The position numbers were made by a program, and so were the translations under genes. Source: Euphorbia lathyris (Eukaryota; Streptophyta; Magnoliopsida; Malpighiales; Euphorbiaceae). From it: DNA of 64,000 nt. This document shows, one piece after another, positions 10,624 to 22,400 of this stretch (positions within the stretch are counted from its first letter, which is position 1; the number at the start of each line of letters is the position of its first letter). The notes beneath the pieces were generated by a model, which was given only the letters and a program-made list of their open reading frames with translations, ran no database searches and was not told where the DNA came from. The stretch covers positions 137,705,929-137,769,928 of the forward strand of contig NC_088911.1 in assembly GCF_963576675.1 (NCBI RefSeq), given 5' to 3'.

Positions 10624-11270
10624 GTATATTGTATCAAAAGGCCCGTGTGGCGCCGAGGATTCTCCGAATCTCGGCCAACCTACAACATCCGAAGGGCTCT
10701 ATTCCCTTTTAACATTAGGCATCCCGTTAATTCATATATCCGTAATCCGTTCCGAATGAGTTTACCGTAGTTAAACCTCGTTATAGAAAGAAATCGCATT
10801 ATGGGCCCATGTAAAGTGTCCGTCGGGATTCCATCCGATGAAAACATTCGTCTTCCTTTCCGAAGATCAGATGTCCGACTCTCCTAGTCTCTAGCGGACT
10901 AGGATGCATCACTTAAACCATTCCCGACAACTGGCCCAGGGGTCGGTGGAGATCCGACGCCAAAGACCCTATCCCCCTATAGTGTTTTTTATACCGAGTA
11001 CAAACCCACAACCAGTAGATATTCATATGTTCTATCCACCACTTATCGATAATTGTTCATATGTTATATGTTCTATTCACCGTTTACCGATAATTGTCCC
11101 CAGTCGATCGGATCGTGTGTAATTTTTTTATTTAATTTTTTTTCACAGCCATCTCTCAAATTCAACTTTTCTACGAAGGTTAGTCCATAAAAAAAATAAA
11201 AAAAAAAATCTATCAAGGTCAGGAATATTTTTTAACTTATTCCATTAAATTATATACAGAAAATGAAACA
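10624..11270. other. Unassigned, with a block of higher GC
   Basis: 10640-11130 is richer in GC than its surroundings (CCGAATCTCGGCCAACC, GTGTCCGTCGGGATTCC). It may be retroelement LTR or leader sequence, but I see no termini, repeat partner or protein. The part near 11140-11270 is probably promoter or leader of the next gene; no clear TATA box was found. Confidence 0.3.
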
Positions 11271-11354
11271 AACGGAAGACATTGAAAACAACACCCAACA
11301 AAAACAGCAGCTCTTCCCCACACCATTTTCATCTTCTCCATCTCAACAACAAGA

Positions 11355-11414
11355 ATGACCCTTTCTCTGTTCCTCTACCACCGAGCAGACACCTCCTCCA
11401 CCACCCTTCTCTAA
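11355..11414 (+). promoter_or_regulatory. Upstream ORF 1 in the PP2C leader
   Basis: ATG at 11355 opens a 19-codon frame ending TAA at 11412-11414, about 130 bp before the main ATG. If the leader is unspliced, it would be translated first. Confidence 0.4.
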
Positions 11415-11538
11415 CATACACATCTGCCTCCGCGACCATTAAAGCCAAAAATTGGATCACTATATCATCACCCGAGACCCAGATTGGGGAAATTTCAGGA
11501 TTCACCGAAGAGATTATTGGGGTTAGTGTAATTGAGAG

Positions 11539-11595
11539 ATGTGGGATGCTTCAGGCATTGATGAATCTGCTTTCCTTATGCTTTCGCCCATTTAG
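11539..11595 (+). promoter_or_regulatory. Upstream ORF 2 overlapping the PP2C start
   Basis: ATG at 11539 lies 7 bases before the main ATG in another frame and stops at TAG 11593-11595, inside the coding region. Ribosomes using it would bypass the main start, so it may restrain translation. Confidence 0.45.
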
Positions 11596-14500
11596 GCGGC
11601 GGCGCGATAGCCAATTCGAGTCTTTCGGTAGAGAAGGTAAAGACGGGTTGCTTTGGTTTAGGGATTTTGGGAAATATGGGTCTGGTGAATTTTCAATGGC
11701 GGTTATGCAAGCTAATCAAGTGCTTGAAGATCAGAGCCAGATCGAGTCTGGATCTTTTGGGACTTTTGTTGGTGTTTATGATGGACACGGTGGCCCTGAA
11801 GCTTCTCGCTATGTCTGTGATCACTTGTTTAAGCACTTCAAAGGTCCGTTAATTTTGATGAATTCTCTTTATATATTATGGATGGATGGATGGATGGATT
11901 TTTCAGCTCTTGCTTTTACCTTTTTTAGTTGGCTTCTTTTGTGGTTTTTAATCAGCCACGTCTTGTTTTGGAACTGTTAGTAGTGATTATTATCGTTGAA
12001 TTTGAAAGCTTCTGCTTTTGGTTGGCCTTTATTCCATGATTGCAGATGATTTGAGTTATTGTTAGGGGAAAAAGTGATTAAATTATTGAAATTCTGTTTG
12101 TTTGGATTGCAATTGATAGGATATTGGATGTTCTTTTTATGGTGTGGAAACTGTTAGCAGTAGCTTTCTTGCTTTCAACATCTGAAGTGGCTATATCTGT
12201 TTTCATCATCCTCTTTACTCACCAGTTTTTTTCATAACTGTTCAGAAGAATTTTATTTGGGTTTTGCTTTTAAATCTAAGTTGTTGAAATCTAAGTGGTT
12301 TTGCTTTTATTTGGGCGAGCCCCTGTAAATTATCTGAATTTTATTTGGGTTTTGCTTTTAAATCTAAGTGGTTTTGCTTTTAGTAGCAAGATTTTTTTGG
12401 AACCGTGGCTTAGTATTTAATTACGGGTTTCTCTCTCAGAAACTTCTCTTAGCCAATTGTGAACTGAAATACCATGGAAAATGGATTCTGCTTAAGGAAT
12501 TTGTGTCAAAGCTTGGGGAAAATAGATTCAATCATTGTTTTGTTTTCGAGATTATTCCATCATTTGCTATCTTAGGGAAGATCAATATGTTTCTTTTGTT
12601 AATTTTGAGGAGGATTCCGTCTTATGTTGGCATTATTAGGTTTTGTGGTTATGCAGCAATATCAGCTGAGGCTCGGGGAGTTGTGTCATCAGAGACTATT
12701 CAAAGAGCTTTTCGCGCAACAGAAGAAGGGTTTACTTCAGTCGTGTCCAATTCATGGACTACTTATCCCCAAATTGCAACTGCTGGCACTTGCTGTTTAG
12801 TTGGAGTCATATTCCAGCAAACCCTATTTGTGGCAAATTTGGGAGATTCTCGTGTCGTTTTGGGAAAGAAAGTTGGCAATACTGGAGGCATTGCTGCTAT
12901 TCAATTATCAACTGAACATAATGCAAATCTTGAGGCTATCAGGCAGGAACTTAAGGAATCACATCCAAATGATCCTGAGATTGTTGTTCTCAAGCACGGA
13001 GTTTGGAGAGTAAAAGGGATTATTCAGGTTAGTTCGTATTCTCAATTTTATCCTTCCGATAAGAGTCAAATTGAGCCATATGTCATGGATAGTTGTGAAA
13101 TTTCATTGTGCATTCTTGTATTCTCACGTTTCCCTGTTTGAAATATTATTTTCCTAAAATACCCCCCCCCCCGTCCATCCACTTTGGTGTTACTAACATG
13201 GTTACCCTTGAACTTCAAAAACGGACTTTAAAGTCTCTGAACTTTGACATATACTAACATTGCAGTGAAATGACCTTTGACCAGCGCAAATACCGGTTGA
13301 CCACGTGAATTGTTGGTAAATCACACTCCATTGTTCAGGGCCATCATGTTAATAATGCCAAACTTGAGGAGCTACGGGTGTATTTTATCCGTGTGATTTA
13401 CCGGAAATTCACTTGGTCAACTGGTATTTATACTAGTCAATGGTAATTGGACTTTATGTTAGTATGTGTCAAAGTTCAAGGACTTTTATGTCCGGTTTTG
13501 AAGTTCAGGGGTTTATAATGTTAGTAATGCCAAAATTGAGGGACCGTGGGTGTATTTTACCCAATATTATTTAGATGTTTTTGCTGGAGCTGAGAATGTT
13601 GCAACTGCTATTTGTAGGCATTGGGTTCTGAACCAAAGTTAAAATCATATTGTTTTGGGGTAAATTACATTCATGGCCCCAGAATTATAGAGTTACTAAC
13701 ATTATGACCCCCTAAACTTCATTTCTTGACATAAAAATCCTTGAATTTTACATTTTGAAACATTAAAATCCAAATCAACAAAAGTCAGTTAGAAAATTAA
13801 CAAAATAATGAGGGTAAAATAAGTATTTGCCCATAATTTTTGGTGACATGGATTAAAAAAAGTCAATGATATAATCAAACTCATTAAGATAATTATGGAT
13901 TTTTGTTGATTTGGACTTCAATGTTACAGAATGTAAAGTTGAAGGATTTTTATGTCAAGAAATGAAGTTTAGGGGTTACAATGTTAGTAAAGCTATAGTT
14001 CAGAGGCAGTGGATGTATTATACCCTTTCTATTGCCCCCTGTATTGGCCCAAAACTTCAACTACCCCCTGAACTTTCAGAAGTTCCAAATAACCCCCTAT
14101 TTTGGAACTTTTAAAAGTTCAGGGGGCAGTTGAAGTTTTGGGCCAAGTACAAGGGGCAACGGATGTATTAAACCCAAAAAACAAGTATATTGATTATATA
14201 AATGTGGATATTTTCCCCATATCTTCTATTTTCTGCTATATTTATGCACTGCCCCAATCTGATAATTATGGAGATTGTATATTTTGATGCAGGTTTCGAG
14301 ATCTATAGGCGATGTATATATGAAACATGCACAGTTTAACAGGGAACCGATAAATGCAAAATTCAGACTTCCTCACCCAATAGACATGCCTCTCCTGAGC
14401 GCAAATCCAACTATCCTTTCCCATCCCCTCCAACCAAGTGATTCCTTCCTTATATTTGCATCTGATGGTCTTTGGGAACACCTGAGTAATGAAAAGGCTG

Positions 14501-16475
14501 TGGATATTGTCCAAAGTCATCCACGTGCAGTAAGATTTTTCATTTTATATTCTTAGATATCCCACATTGCTTAATTAGTAACCTGCATAGCTCCTTATAT
14601 ACGTGAGACGATTCTTCTCCTTTGAAGTACCTACTTAGACCTTCGTTTACATAGTATCGGAGCGTTTATTCAATGTTTGGCTAGCCATATGGTTCTGGGC
14701 ATGAGGGATGTGTTAGATGTCCCACATTGTTTTATTAGAGAGCTATATAGCTACTTATTTGTGTGAGAAAATACCTTTTGCGGTGAATATTAGTTTCACG
14801 CTCCATATGGTTCTGGACGTGAGGGGAATGTCTTAGATATCTCACATTGCTTAATTCGGGAGTATATAGCTCCTTTAATATTCTCCTTTGAAGTAATTTT
14901 TGGTTTTGGGGTTAGTTAGACCTTTTGTTTACATGGTATCATAGCGTTTATCCAATGTTGGGTTAGCGATGGATATTTAACTCCATATGGTTCTGGGCAT
15001 GAGGGGTGTGTTAGATGTCCAGCATTGCTTTATTGGAGAGCTATAAAGCTACTTATTTGTGTGAGAAAGTACCTTTTGCGGTGAATATTAGTTTCACGCT
15101 CCTTATGGTTCTGGGCATGATGGGAATGCGTTAGATATCTCACATCCCTTAATTAGGGAGCTATATAGCTCCTTATATATGTGAGAAAATCCTTCCCTTT
15201 GAGGTACCTTTTGGGGGGAGTTAGGCTTTTATTTACATTGTGTCAGAGTCTTGTATTCAATGTTGGGGTTGCCTATGGATATTTGTTTCACGCTCTATAT
15301 GGTTTTGGGCGTTAGGGAGTTATATAGCTCCTTATGTATGTGCGACAATCCTCCTATTATGAGGTTACTGTTGGAGTGGGTTAGGCTTTTGTTATTATAC
15401 TGTATGTTGCACGGAAATGGAAATGGACACCGAGAAACGTTACTTTTAAGAAAATTTAGAAAATGGAAACGAAAACGAAACACGGAAACGCTAGTGAAGA
15501 AGTGTTCCCGTGCAACATAGATTATACTTGTGGAGTGAGTTAGACTTCTGTTTACAGTTAATGGCTTATCTACATCATAAATACATATATGTTCTCGTGC
15601 CACTTTTTGTTTTGGTATCAAATGCCTAAAATTATAAAGCACAATGAGCTTCTTTTCTTTAGAACCTCATTTACCCGAAAATTCTGGTCTTATTGTTCAA
15701 AGGATAAATGTCGATTCCCCCCTGATTATTTGAAAACTCAATTTTGCTCCACCGCACAAAGGGGTTCAATTTTTGCCTCCATGGTACAAATGTTAGCTCA
15801 ATTTTTCCCTTTTCCATTCAATTTTATCGCAATTTTCGTCGACATTTATTTAGAGAGGTGTAAAATTAATCTTCTCCTTTAACGGTACAGTAGGGAAAAT
15901 TTAACCGTTCAAAACTCTGTTGCATTTCGGAAGAACTTTTGGGGAAAATATACATCAATGGTCTCTGAACTATAGTGGTACCAACATTATGGCCCCTAGA
16001 CTTCGTTTCTTGACATAAAAATCCTTCAACTTCATATTAGTTAACATTGGAGTCCAAATTAAAGAAAATCCGTTGAAAAATTAACGAAATGATCATCTGA
16101 AAATAGACCATTTTACTGTGAAATGGAAAAAAGAGGGTAAAACTTGTTCAGGTCATATACCTCCAAACTTGTGTTGTGAATGTGCATATTGGTGCAGTGC
16201 ATTAATCTTTTTGCTTGTTTTCTCTTTCTTCTTTCTGCCTTCATGAACTTATGTTAATGCAGGGAAGCGCGAAAAGGCTTGTGAAGGCGGCCCTCCAAGA
16301 AGCAGCAAAAAAGCGAGAGATGCGATATTCAGATCTACGAAAAATCGATAAGAAGGTTCGACGCCATTTCCACGATGATATAACTGTTATTGTTTTATTC
16401 TTAAATCATGATCTTATATCCAGAGGCAGTGTCCAAGATCCTCCAGTCTCCATTAGAAGTAGTCTGGAACACTGA
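11546..16475 (+). CDS. PP2C protein phosphatase, clade D type
   Basis: A Mg/Mn-dependent Ser/Thr phosphatase of 372 aa. Coding exons are 11546-11843, 12657-13027, 14293-14529 and 16263-16475; all introns are GT/AG and frame is kept. The start is the first in-frame ATG and matches the family's MLxxLMNxL opening with an Arg-rich stretch (RRRR 17-20). Metal-site motifs are ED 61-62, GVYDGHGG 76-83, the [11 protein letters not shown] segment (Asp 281) and HFHDDITV (Asp 340-341). GDSR 162-165 and SRSIGD 225-230 are also present. Plant clade-D members act at the plasma membrane, where they dephosphorylate H+-ATPases and are held off by SAUR proteins; that role is inferred here by homology. Length is normal. 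Introns 2 and 3 carry MITEs and TRIM repeats. Nothing suggests a broken gene. Confidence 0.95.
11878..11900. repeat. ATGG tetranucleotide microsatellite
   Basis: About five ATGG units in PP2C intron 1, just after the splice donor region. Confidence 0.85.
13155..13563. mobile_element. MITE in PP2C intron 2 (GGGTAAAATACACCC type)
   Basis: The right end reads CGTGGGTGTATTTTACCC. The left end has the complement, degraded, with a run of C. Inverted arms share TTACTAACAT and TGAACTTCAAAAACGG. The centre has a second small inverted repeat around TTTACCGG. Confidence 0.65.
13658..14025. mobile_element. Second MITE in PP2C intron 2
   Basis: It starts GGGTAAATTACATTCATGGC and ends GTGGATGTATTATACCC. 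The arms share CTTCATTTCTTGACATAAAA and its complement. Same general family as the previous element; no coding sequence. Confidence 0.7.
14032..14159. repeat. Near-perfect hairpin (small MITE) in PP2C intron 2
   Basis: The arms TTGCCCCCTGTATTGGCCC and AACTACCCCCTGAACTTT pair with AAAGTTCAGGGGGCAGTT and GGGCCAAGTACAAGGGGCAA across a short loop. Total length 128 bp, ending about 130 bp before exon 3. Confidence 0.8.
14550..15400 (+). mobile_element. Tandem array of TRIM-type LTR units in PP2C intron 3
   Basis: Related units begin near 14550, 14706, 14828, 15008, 15128 and 15310. Each has TTAGATATCCCACATTG- or TTAGATGTCCCACATTG-like text, GAGCTATATAGCTCCTTA and a TATGGTTCTGGGC tail. After three of them a variant of the initiator-tRNA-Met primer site occurs (AGTATCGGAGC, TGGTATCATAGC, GTGTCAGAGTC). 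This looks like a TRIM whose LTR and interior were reiterated, probably by unequal exchange. Confidence 0.65.
15404..15521. mobile_element. Small MITE inside the TRIM array (TATGTTGCACGGAAA type)
   Basis: It begins TATGTTGCACGGAAATGGAA and ends TTCCCGTGCAACATA, an inverted repeat. It interrupts the last TRIM unit. The same family recurs at 24874-25307. Confidence 0.75.
15935..16170. mobile_element. MITE remnant in PP2C intron 3
   Basis: The left arm (GGGGAAAATATACATCAATG, CTTCGTTTCTTGACATAAAA) is the same family as the 13658 element. The right arm is mostly lost. It ends about 100 bp before exon 4. Confidence 0.45.
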
Positions 16476-17135
16476 TTTGTTGTTTCTCAGTTTAGTTGCT
16501 TATTTTCACTTCCACTGGCAAAATATATACTATGATCTATATGGATATAGAGATGTACTGACGAAACAGTTGTATTAGTCAGATACTAATTTTGAAACCC
16601 ATTTATTATGATCAGAGGTTAAATTTGTATAATGTTTTTTAGAAATCAGTTTTATTGCTGCAAAGTTCATGTATACCTACTTGAATTTTGTCTTGAGCTT
16701 TTGCTGGATGTCAAACAGTCTTGTTGTCCATAACTTTTGGGGACAAGGTATGTCAATTTTTGACGCAACAACACGATTTACCGTTTGGCTCCTAAACTTC
16801 TATTGTAGATACAAAGGTTCAATAATGACATTCTTATTGAACTAAGGGTTGAAATGGTCCTTAAAGTTGACAACCTGGATAATCATGATCAATTTAGTCC
16901 AAATCCAGGTTTTAAGCATCGACTCACTCAACCCTTAAGTTGGCAAATTTTAAAAAATTTGGGTCAATTTGATATAATTTGTCAAACTTAAGACCTTAAT
17001 TGACATCTAAATTTTGATTTGAGTTAAATTGCATGAAATTTGAGAGTCCTCTTGGCCTCTTGGCCCATAAAAGATTTATTTGTAAATGAAGGGTTTGAAT
17101 CATAAAAGATTTATTTGTAAATGAAGGGTTTGAAT
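16476..17135. other. PP2C 3' flank, no further gene
   Basis: The first 200-300 bp should include the 3' UTR; no single poly-A signal stands out. A 36-bp tandem duplication lies at 17065-17136 (ATAAAAGATTTATTTGTAAA twice). Confidence 0.4.
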
Positions 17136-17660
17136 CTGGTATGAAGATAGTTAAATCCCTTGCACTTGATATGAATATAGAGCCAACACTTTCAACAAAG
17201 CGTCGTGGTTTTAGAAAAAAATAATTTGACGAGAATGGTAGTGATGAAATAGTACACTCAGTCGAGGAATCATTTATAATTAATTATTTTTTGATTGTTG
17301 TTGATATGGGAATAAAATCTTTGTAAGATAGATTTGAGCAATTAGAGATAATTGAAGGTATTGTTGGATTCTTATTTGATTAAAAAATGGTGAAGTCCTT
17401 AATAATGATGAATTAAGAAAATCCTGCCTAAATTTTCGGATGTTGATGCATATGATCTTTTTTTCAGAATTGAAAGGGTTATAAATGACTTTGTCAAATG
17501 AGTTGATGTTAGCATTTAAAAATTTTGAGTTTGTGAAAGTATCAAATTGTTATCTAAATATTTAATTGCTTTTCGAATCCTCTTAACTATGTCCGTGACA
17601 GTTGCATCTGTTGAAAAAAGTTTTTCAAAGTTAAAATTATTGAAAAACTAAATTGGGTAC
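17136..17660 (+). pseudogene. hAT transposase relic (TTF/ZMYM1-like)
   Basis: Broken frames on the + strand read SLALDMNIEPTLSTKRRGF and, near 17590-17650, LTMSVTVASVEKSFSKLKLL. The latter is the conserved hAT C-terminal dimerisation motif (V.VASAERSFSKLK). Several stops and frame changes lie between them. No complete TIR pair could be matched to it. Confidence 0.75.
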
Positions 17661-17884
17661 TGAAAGCAATTTTTTTTTATACAACTGACTTTGCTACTTT
17701 ATTTTTTACTTGCATTTATTTATTAGGATCCTTATATGATACTTCGCCTCTAGGCGTCTAAAATCTCAAGATCGGCCATGTTCTTTAACACTGCCACCAA
17801 CATACCTAAGAGAATTCCCTTCACTTACAACCCTATCACCATGATGAAATCCAATGATGATAATAGAAAGAAACTAGAAATTTT

Positions 17885-18045
17885 CACATGCACCTTAATG
17901 AGCAAGTGAATTTGCTCATTCACCGTTAGATATATGCTTATTAAATCTAAGCCTCAGGATGCTTTCAATCTCCACTTTAGGATTCTAATAAGTCTAGATC
18001 TAACGATGAATAAGCAAATTCTACATACTCATTAAGGTGCATGTG
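17885..18045. mobile_element. Short MITE (CACATGCACCTTAATGAG ends)
   Basis: The ends CACATGCACCTTAATGAG and CTCATTAAGGTGCATGTG are exact complements. The arms continue through CGTTAGAT and ATCTAACG. It is 161 bp with no coding content. Confidence 0.85.
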
Positions 18046-18816
18046 ATCAAATACTGTAGAAAGAAACACCTGAATCAATAAGATTTTGAACATAAATGAC
18101 ACTTCACCCCAAAAGGAATCAATCAAATATAGAAAAAGTGATAAATCAATGCATATAAATCATTTATCATTTAGTTCACTAAATATAACCAAAATCCATA
18201 AGTACCACATTAGAGGGGCTAACAATATTTAACAACCAAGTACGTGATGAACAGTAATCTTAACTATAAGTGTGTGGAAATTGAGCTTGCATATATCCTT
18301 TAAAACCCTTTTTTTTTGTTAATTGCAATGTTCAAACCCTAGAATCTCCAATCTTGCATTGGTCATTTCCCTTCAATTTCGGCTGAATACGAACCATCGA
18401 ACGATGATTAAACAACGATGATTAAACAAGCATGAGGAATGAACGAAGAGAAGATAATGAAGTTTTTGAGGTTTGATACTCAAAAATCCGGTATACGGTA
18501 TACAGGAGGAATGCGAATCGCACTGAAGAAGATGGAAGAGATGAGGGAAGAGAAATCTTTAGTTTGTTATGAATTAAGGGTATTTTGGTCTTTTCGTTCC
18601 AATTTCTGACATGTCCAAACTTTTCGACATATGACATAGTGTTTTCGCACGTGTTATTCATACAGCTTGTTTTTTTTTAAAAGGGACTACAAGTGTTACA
18701 AATGTCGAATTCAGGAGGCTGAAAAGTCAACCATTAAATTCAGGTGGCTTAGTGAAAAGAAGTGGACAAGTTAAACACCGGGGAGGTATTAAACCTAAAT
18801 TCATCCTAATGTGATA

Positions 18817-19284
18817 TAAGGGTGTGCGTCGGTTCAGCATGCCGAACCGAACCGATTGAATTCGGTTTTTTTAACATTTTGGTTCGGCATCGATCTTAAT
18901 TTTAAGTGTATTTCGCTATTTGGTTTGATAAAAAATATAAAAAACCGAACCGCACCGCACCGCACCGCATCGCACCGCAAATTCGTATTTTACATTCTTA
19001 TATATATATATATATATATATATATTTGATTTTATAAGTTTAATTTTTTTATTATTATTGTTGAGATAATAACCCAATATAGATATATTTTGAAAATACT
19101 TCAATTTTTTGTTGTTGTTGAAGTAAATTTAATGAGAAAATATAATGGTTTTTATTTGTTATGTTAATTCGGTTTGTTTAGTTTAAACCGAACCGAACTG
19201 TATATTTCTACCTATTATTCGGTTCGGTATCAGTGTGAATTATTTCAAACATTTCGGTTCGGTTTTGTACCGATGCACAGCCCT
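18817..19284. mobile_element. hAT-like MITE with CGGTTCGG-rich ends
   Basis: The left end is AAGGGTGTGCGTCGGTTC. The right end in reverse is AAAGGGCTGTGCATCGGTAC. Both arms are full of CCGAACCGAA and its complement. Inside lie a CGCACCGCACCGCACC run (18948-18979) and a TA microsatellite (18999-19024). Flanks share only TGATA. Confidence 0.65.
18999..19024. repeat. TA microsatellite
   Basis: About 13 TA units within the hAT-like MITE. Confidence 0.9.
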
Positions 19285-19490
19285 TTGATAGACAATGATA
19301 GGTAAATTATCCGAAAGCGTAGGGGCATATCGGGGATTATGATTCTAAATCAGTTCAATGGAGTTCTCAGTTCTCTCGCTGCGGTGACCTACTAGAGCAT
19401 CGGACTTCTTGCTCTACGTTGGGTCAAATTTACTCATGAATTGCTTTTCTTCTTCAGGGTTCAGAATTTCTGCTTAATCCTTCTTTGATC

Positions 19491-22400
19491 ATGTCCGGCG
19501 TATCAAGTCGGAGCTTCTCATTTCTATCCTCCGTTTTGATCGTCGCATTGAGTCTGCTCCTGACTCAGTCCGAGTCAGCTCCTCAGGCCTTCAGGAGAGA
19601 TCCTGGCCACCCTCAGTGGCACCATGGCGCTTTTCACGATGTTCGAGAAAGCGTCCGATCAGATGTCCGCCGGATGCTCCACACTCGCGCCGAGGTTTTT
19701 TCCTCTACTACGTATTAGAATTGGATTTGGTTAGCCATAGCTGTGAATTTGATCAATGCTGTCTGTTGCTGCAGGTTCCGTTTCAGGTTCCGTTGGAGGT
19801 AAATGTTGTGCTTATTGGATTCAGCGGGGATGGAGGTTATAGATACACCTTAGATACACATAAATTGGAAGAGTTTCTTCGAACCAGCTTTATATCTCAC
19901 AGACCTTCATGCCAAGAGACTGGCGAGCCCCTGGATATTGAGCATCATGTTGTCTTCAATGCATTTCCTGTAAGCTATCTTCAATTGGCAATTAATCACT
20001 TCTTTCTAAGTTCTCTTCCAATTTAACCTTCGTAATTAACTCTGAATAGTTACTGTGTATCGGAATTTTCTCTTGCTATAGGCTGGGCAACCGGAATTGA
20101 TTGCACTCGAGAAGTCACTGAAAGAGGCTATGGTTGCTTCTGGGACTGCGAGAGAGGTGAGGAGAATTTCTTGTATTAGCTATACCGGTTGGAAGTGTTC
20201 ACAAGGATTTATATAATTATTAGCTTTTGTAATGCTATTAGACTGATTTTGGAAGGGAGGTGCCTCTGTTTGAGGTGGAGGCGACAGTTGTGGAGCCTGT
20301 GTTTAAAAGGTTGTATTCTTACATATTTGATCTGGAGACTGTCGGGTACAATGTCAAGGAGAATGATAGACCTGCTCCTAGTGCAATCTTTATCGTCAAT
20401 TTTGATAAGGTATTGTACTATGGTTTGCAATATTGTAATTGACCAGCTTACATTTTTTCGAAGAAATGTAGAGTTCAATAATTCCAATTTTGATCTGAAT
20501 GACATGTATTCTGGTTGGAACTAAAATGATATGATATTTTTCCAAATCCCTCAATCATCTCTTTTACAGGTAAGGATGGATCCTAAAAATAAGGAAATTG
20601 ATATTGACAGTTTGATATATGGTGAAATCAAGAAGTTAACAGATGAAGAGATGGGTAATCAAGAGGCAGATTACATTTATCGATATCGATATAATGGAGG
20701 AGGAGCATCTCAAGTTTGGCTGAGCTCAGACAGGTGTGTATCTCGAGACTGAAATTTGTTATATATGAGAATCATGTCATTTTGAAATGGTTCTGACCTT
20801 CTGCTTGAATTTTCCTATTATTTTATGGTAAAAGGCATTCTATTCTATCTCCTAGATACTAAGCAATTCCTTTGAGTAGGTTCATTGATGCTTTTGAAAT
20901 TTTATGAATCCATCAAACTCTCCGAATCATTAGAGAGTCTAGGAAGCACTAACTGGATGCACACCTCTACTTGCATGGTGAAGATCTTGTATATGTTTTT
21001 CCAACTCATAACCTCTAGGTTAAACTTGATCAGCCTTACTGGCTTCTAGGCTCACTTAGGTTTTTTGACCATCCTGTAGATTGAGAAATATTGCAATCCA
21101 AACATATGAAGTATGCAGATGGATTACAGTTCTGGGTTTTTCTTACAGCATGTTTGAATCGCTAAAGATATTAATTGGTAACCATAGGAAGTGAAATGTG
21201 CCATTAGGAAGAGAAAGTATATGTATCTGTTTTGGTGGAAAGTTACTTGGTCAGGTTTACCTTCTATTGCAAGTGACAGTATTACTTGCTTAGTGTGTGT
21301 TGTGATAAACATAACTCCAGCTTTGCTTAACCTTTGATCTCTAATGAGAATGGCAAATTGTATTTTCTACTTAATGTCAGTTTAAAATACTCCACACAAT
21401 GCTTTTCACAATTCAAATACTTATTTTCAATTTGAGTATTTATGGTTGTCAGAGAATTTGGTGTTTAAATAGAACCTAATGAAAGTTATCGTGATGGTAT
21501 GCATTTTCTCGAAATAAATGCTAGGGTGGAGAGATATTTGTGAGAATAACTGGCAACTGAGAACTACACTCTTATTTTGTTCATTGCATTACAGTTTCTG
21601 CATGCATTTTCTGTGAAAGTTTGTAGTTCGACTTTTGAAAATCCTCCCACCCTCCTTCTCCACCTACCTCACGCCCTCCTTCTCTTGAGGATCTAACTTT
21701 CTTACTGTAATATTCAGGTTTGTTGTGATTGACCTGTCAGCTGGTCCCTGCACTTATGGAAAGATTGAAACTGAAGAGGGTAGTGTCAGCTCTAGAACAT
21801 TGCCACGGATACGTAACATGTTGTTTCCAAGAGGTACAGGAGCACTTAGTGATCATGCTTCTCCTGATGTTTTTGTTGGGCAAGTTGCTAATTTGATAGC
21901 AACAACAGTTGAGCATGTCATAGCTCCAGATGTTAGGTACTTCTATGGCATCACCTTTACTCAATGATCGTGAAGTATGTTCTGGATTTGAGTATCTTGT
22001 TGCCACATATTAGTCCTTGATTCTGTTTATCTTGCAGCTAATTTGTCTTACGCACTCTGAAAATTTTAGGTTTGAGACTGTTGATCTGGCAACTAGATTA
22101 CTAATACCAATCATTGTGCTCCAGAACCATAATAGATATAATATTATGGACAAGGGTCATAACTACAGCATAAACGTGGAAGAAATTGAATCAGAGGTGA
22201 GCTGTTTTATGAGGAAATTGTTGTATGTTTGAATTCATAATGTTAATCCCAAAACAACGTGTCTGTTTCTGTTTTTTAGTATAATTTTAAAAAAATTAGG
22301 CTGTATTTAGTTAGCTTGCTAATGCTGCCTTTTCTGCTTTCTTCATTTAAAAGCAAAAGGCAGTATTGGATGAGAACTGGTTTCTGATGAAGAAAAAAAT

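Noticed and set aside
10640..11130. Organelle- or rDNA-derived insertion
   Set aside because: GC content is higher than around it, but I recognise no plastid, mitochondrial or rRNA sequence.
11282..11545. N-terminal extension of the PP2C frame
   Set aside because: The frame is open upstream but contains no ATG before 11546, and the family starts with the MLxxLMNxL text found there.
18248..18661. Small gene on the - strand (79-codon ORF at 18422-18661)
   Set aside because: No motif, promoter or splice structure; probably chance in AT-rich sequence.
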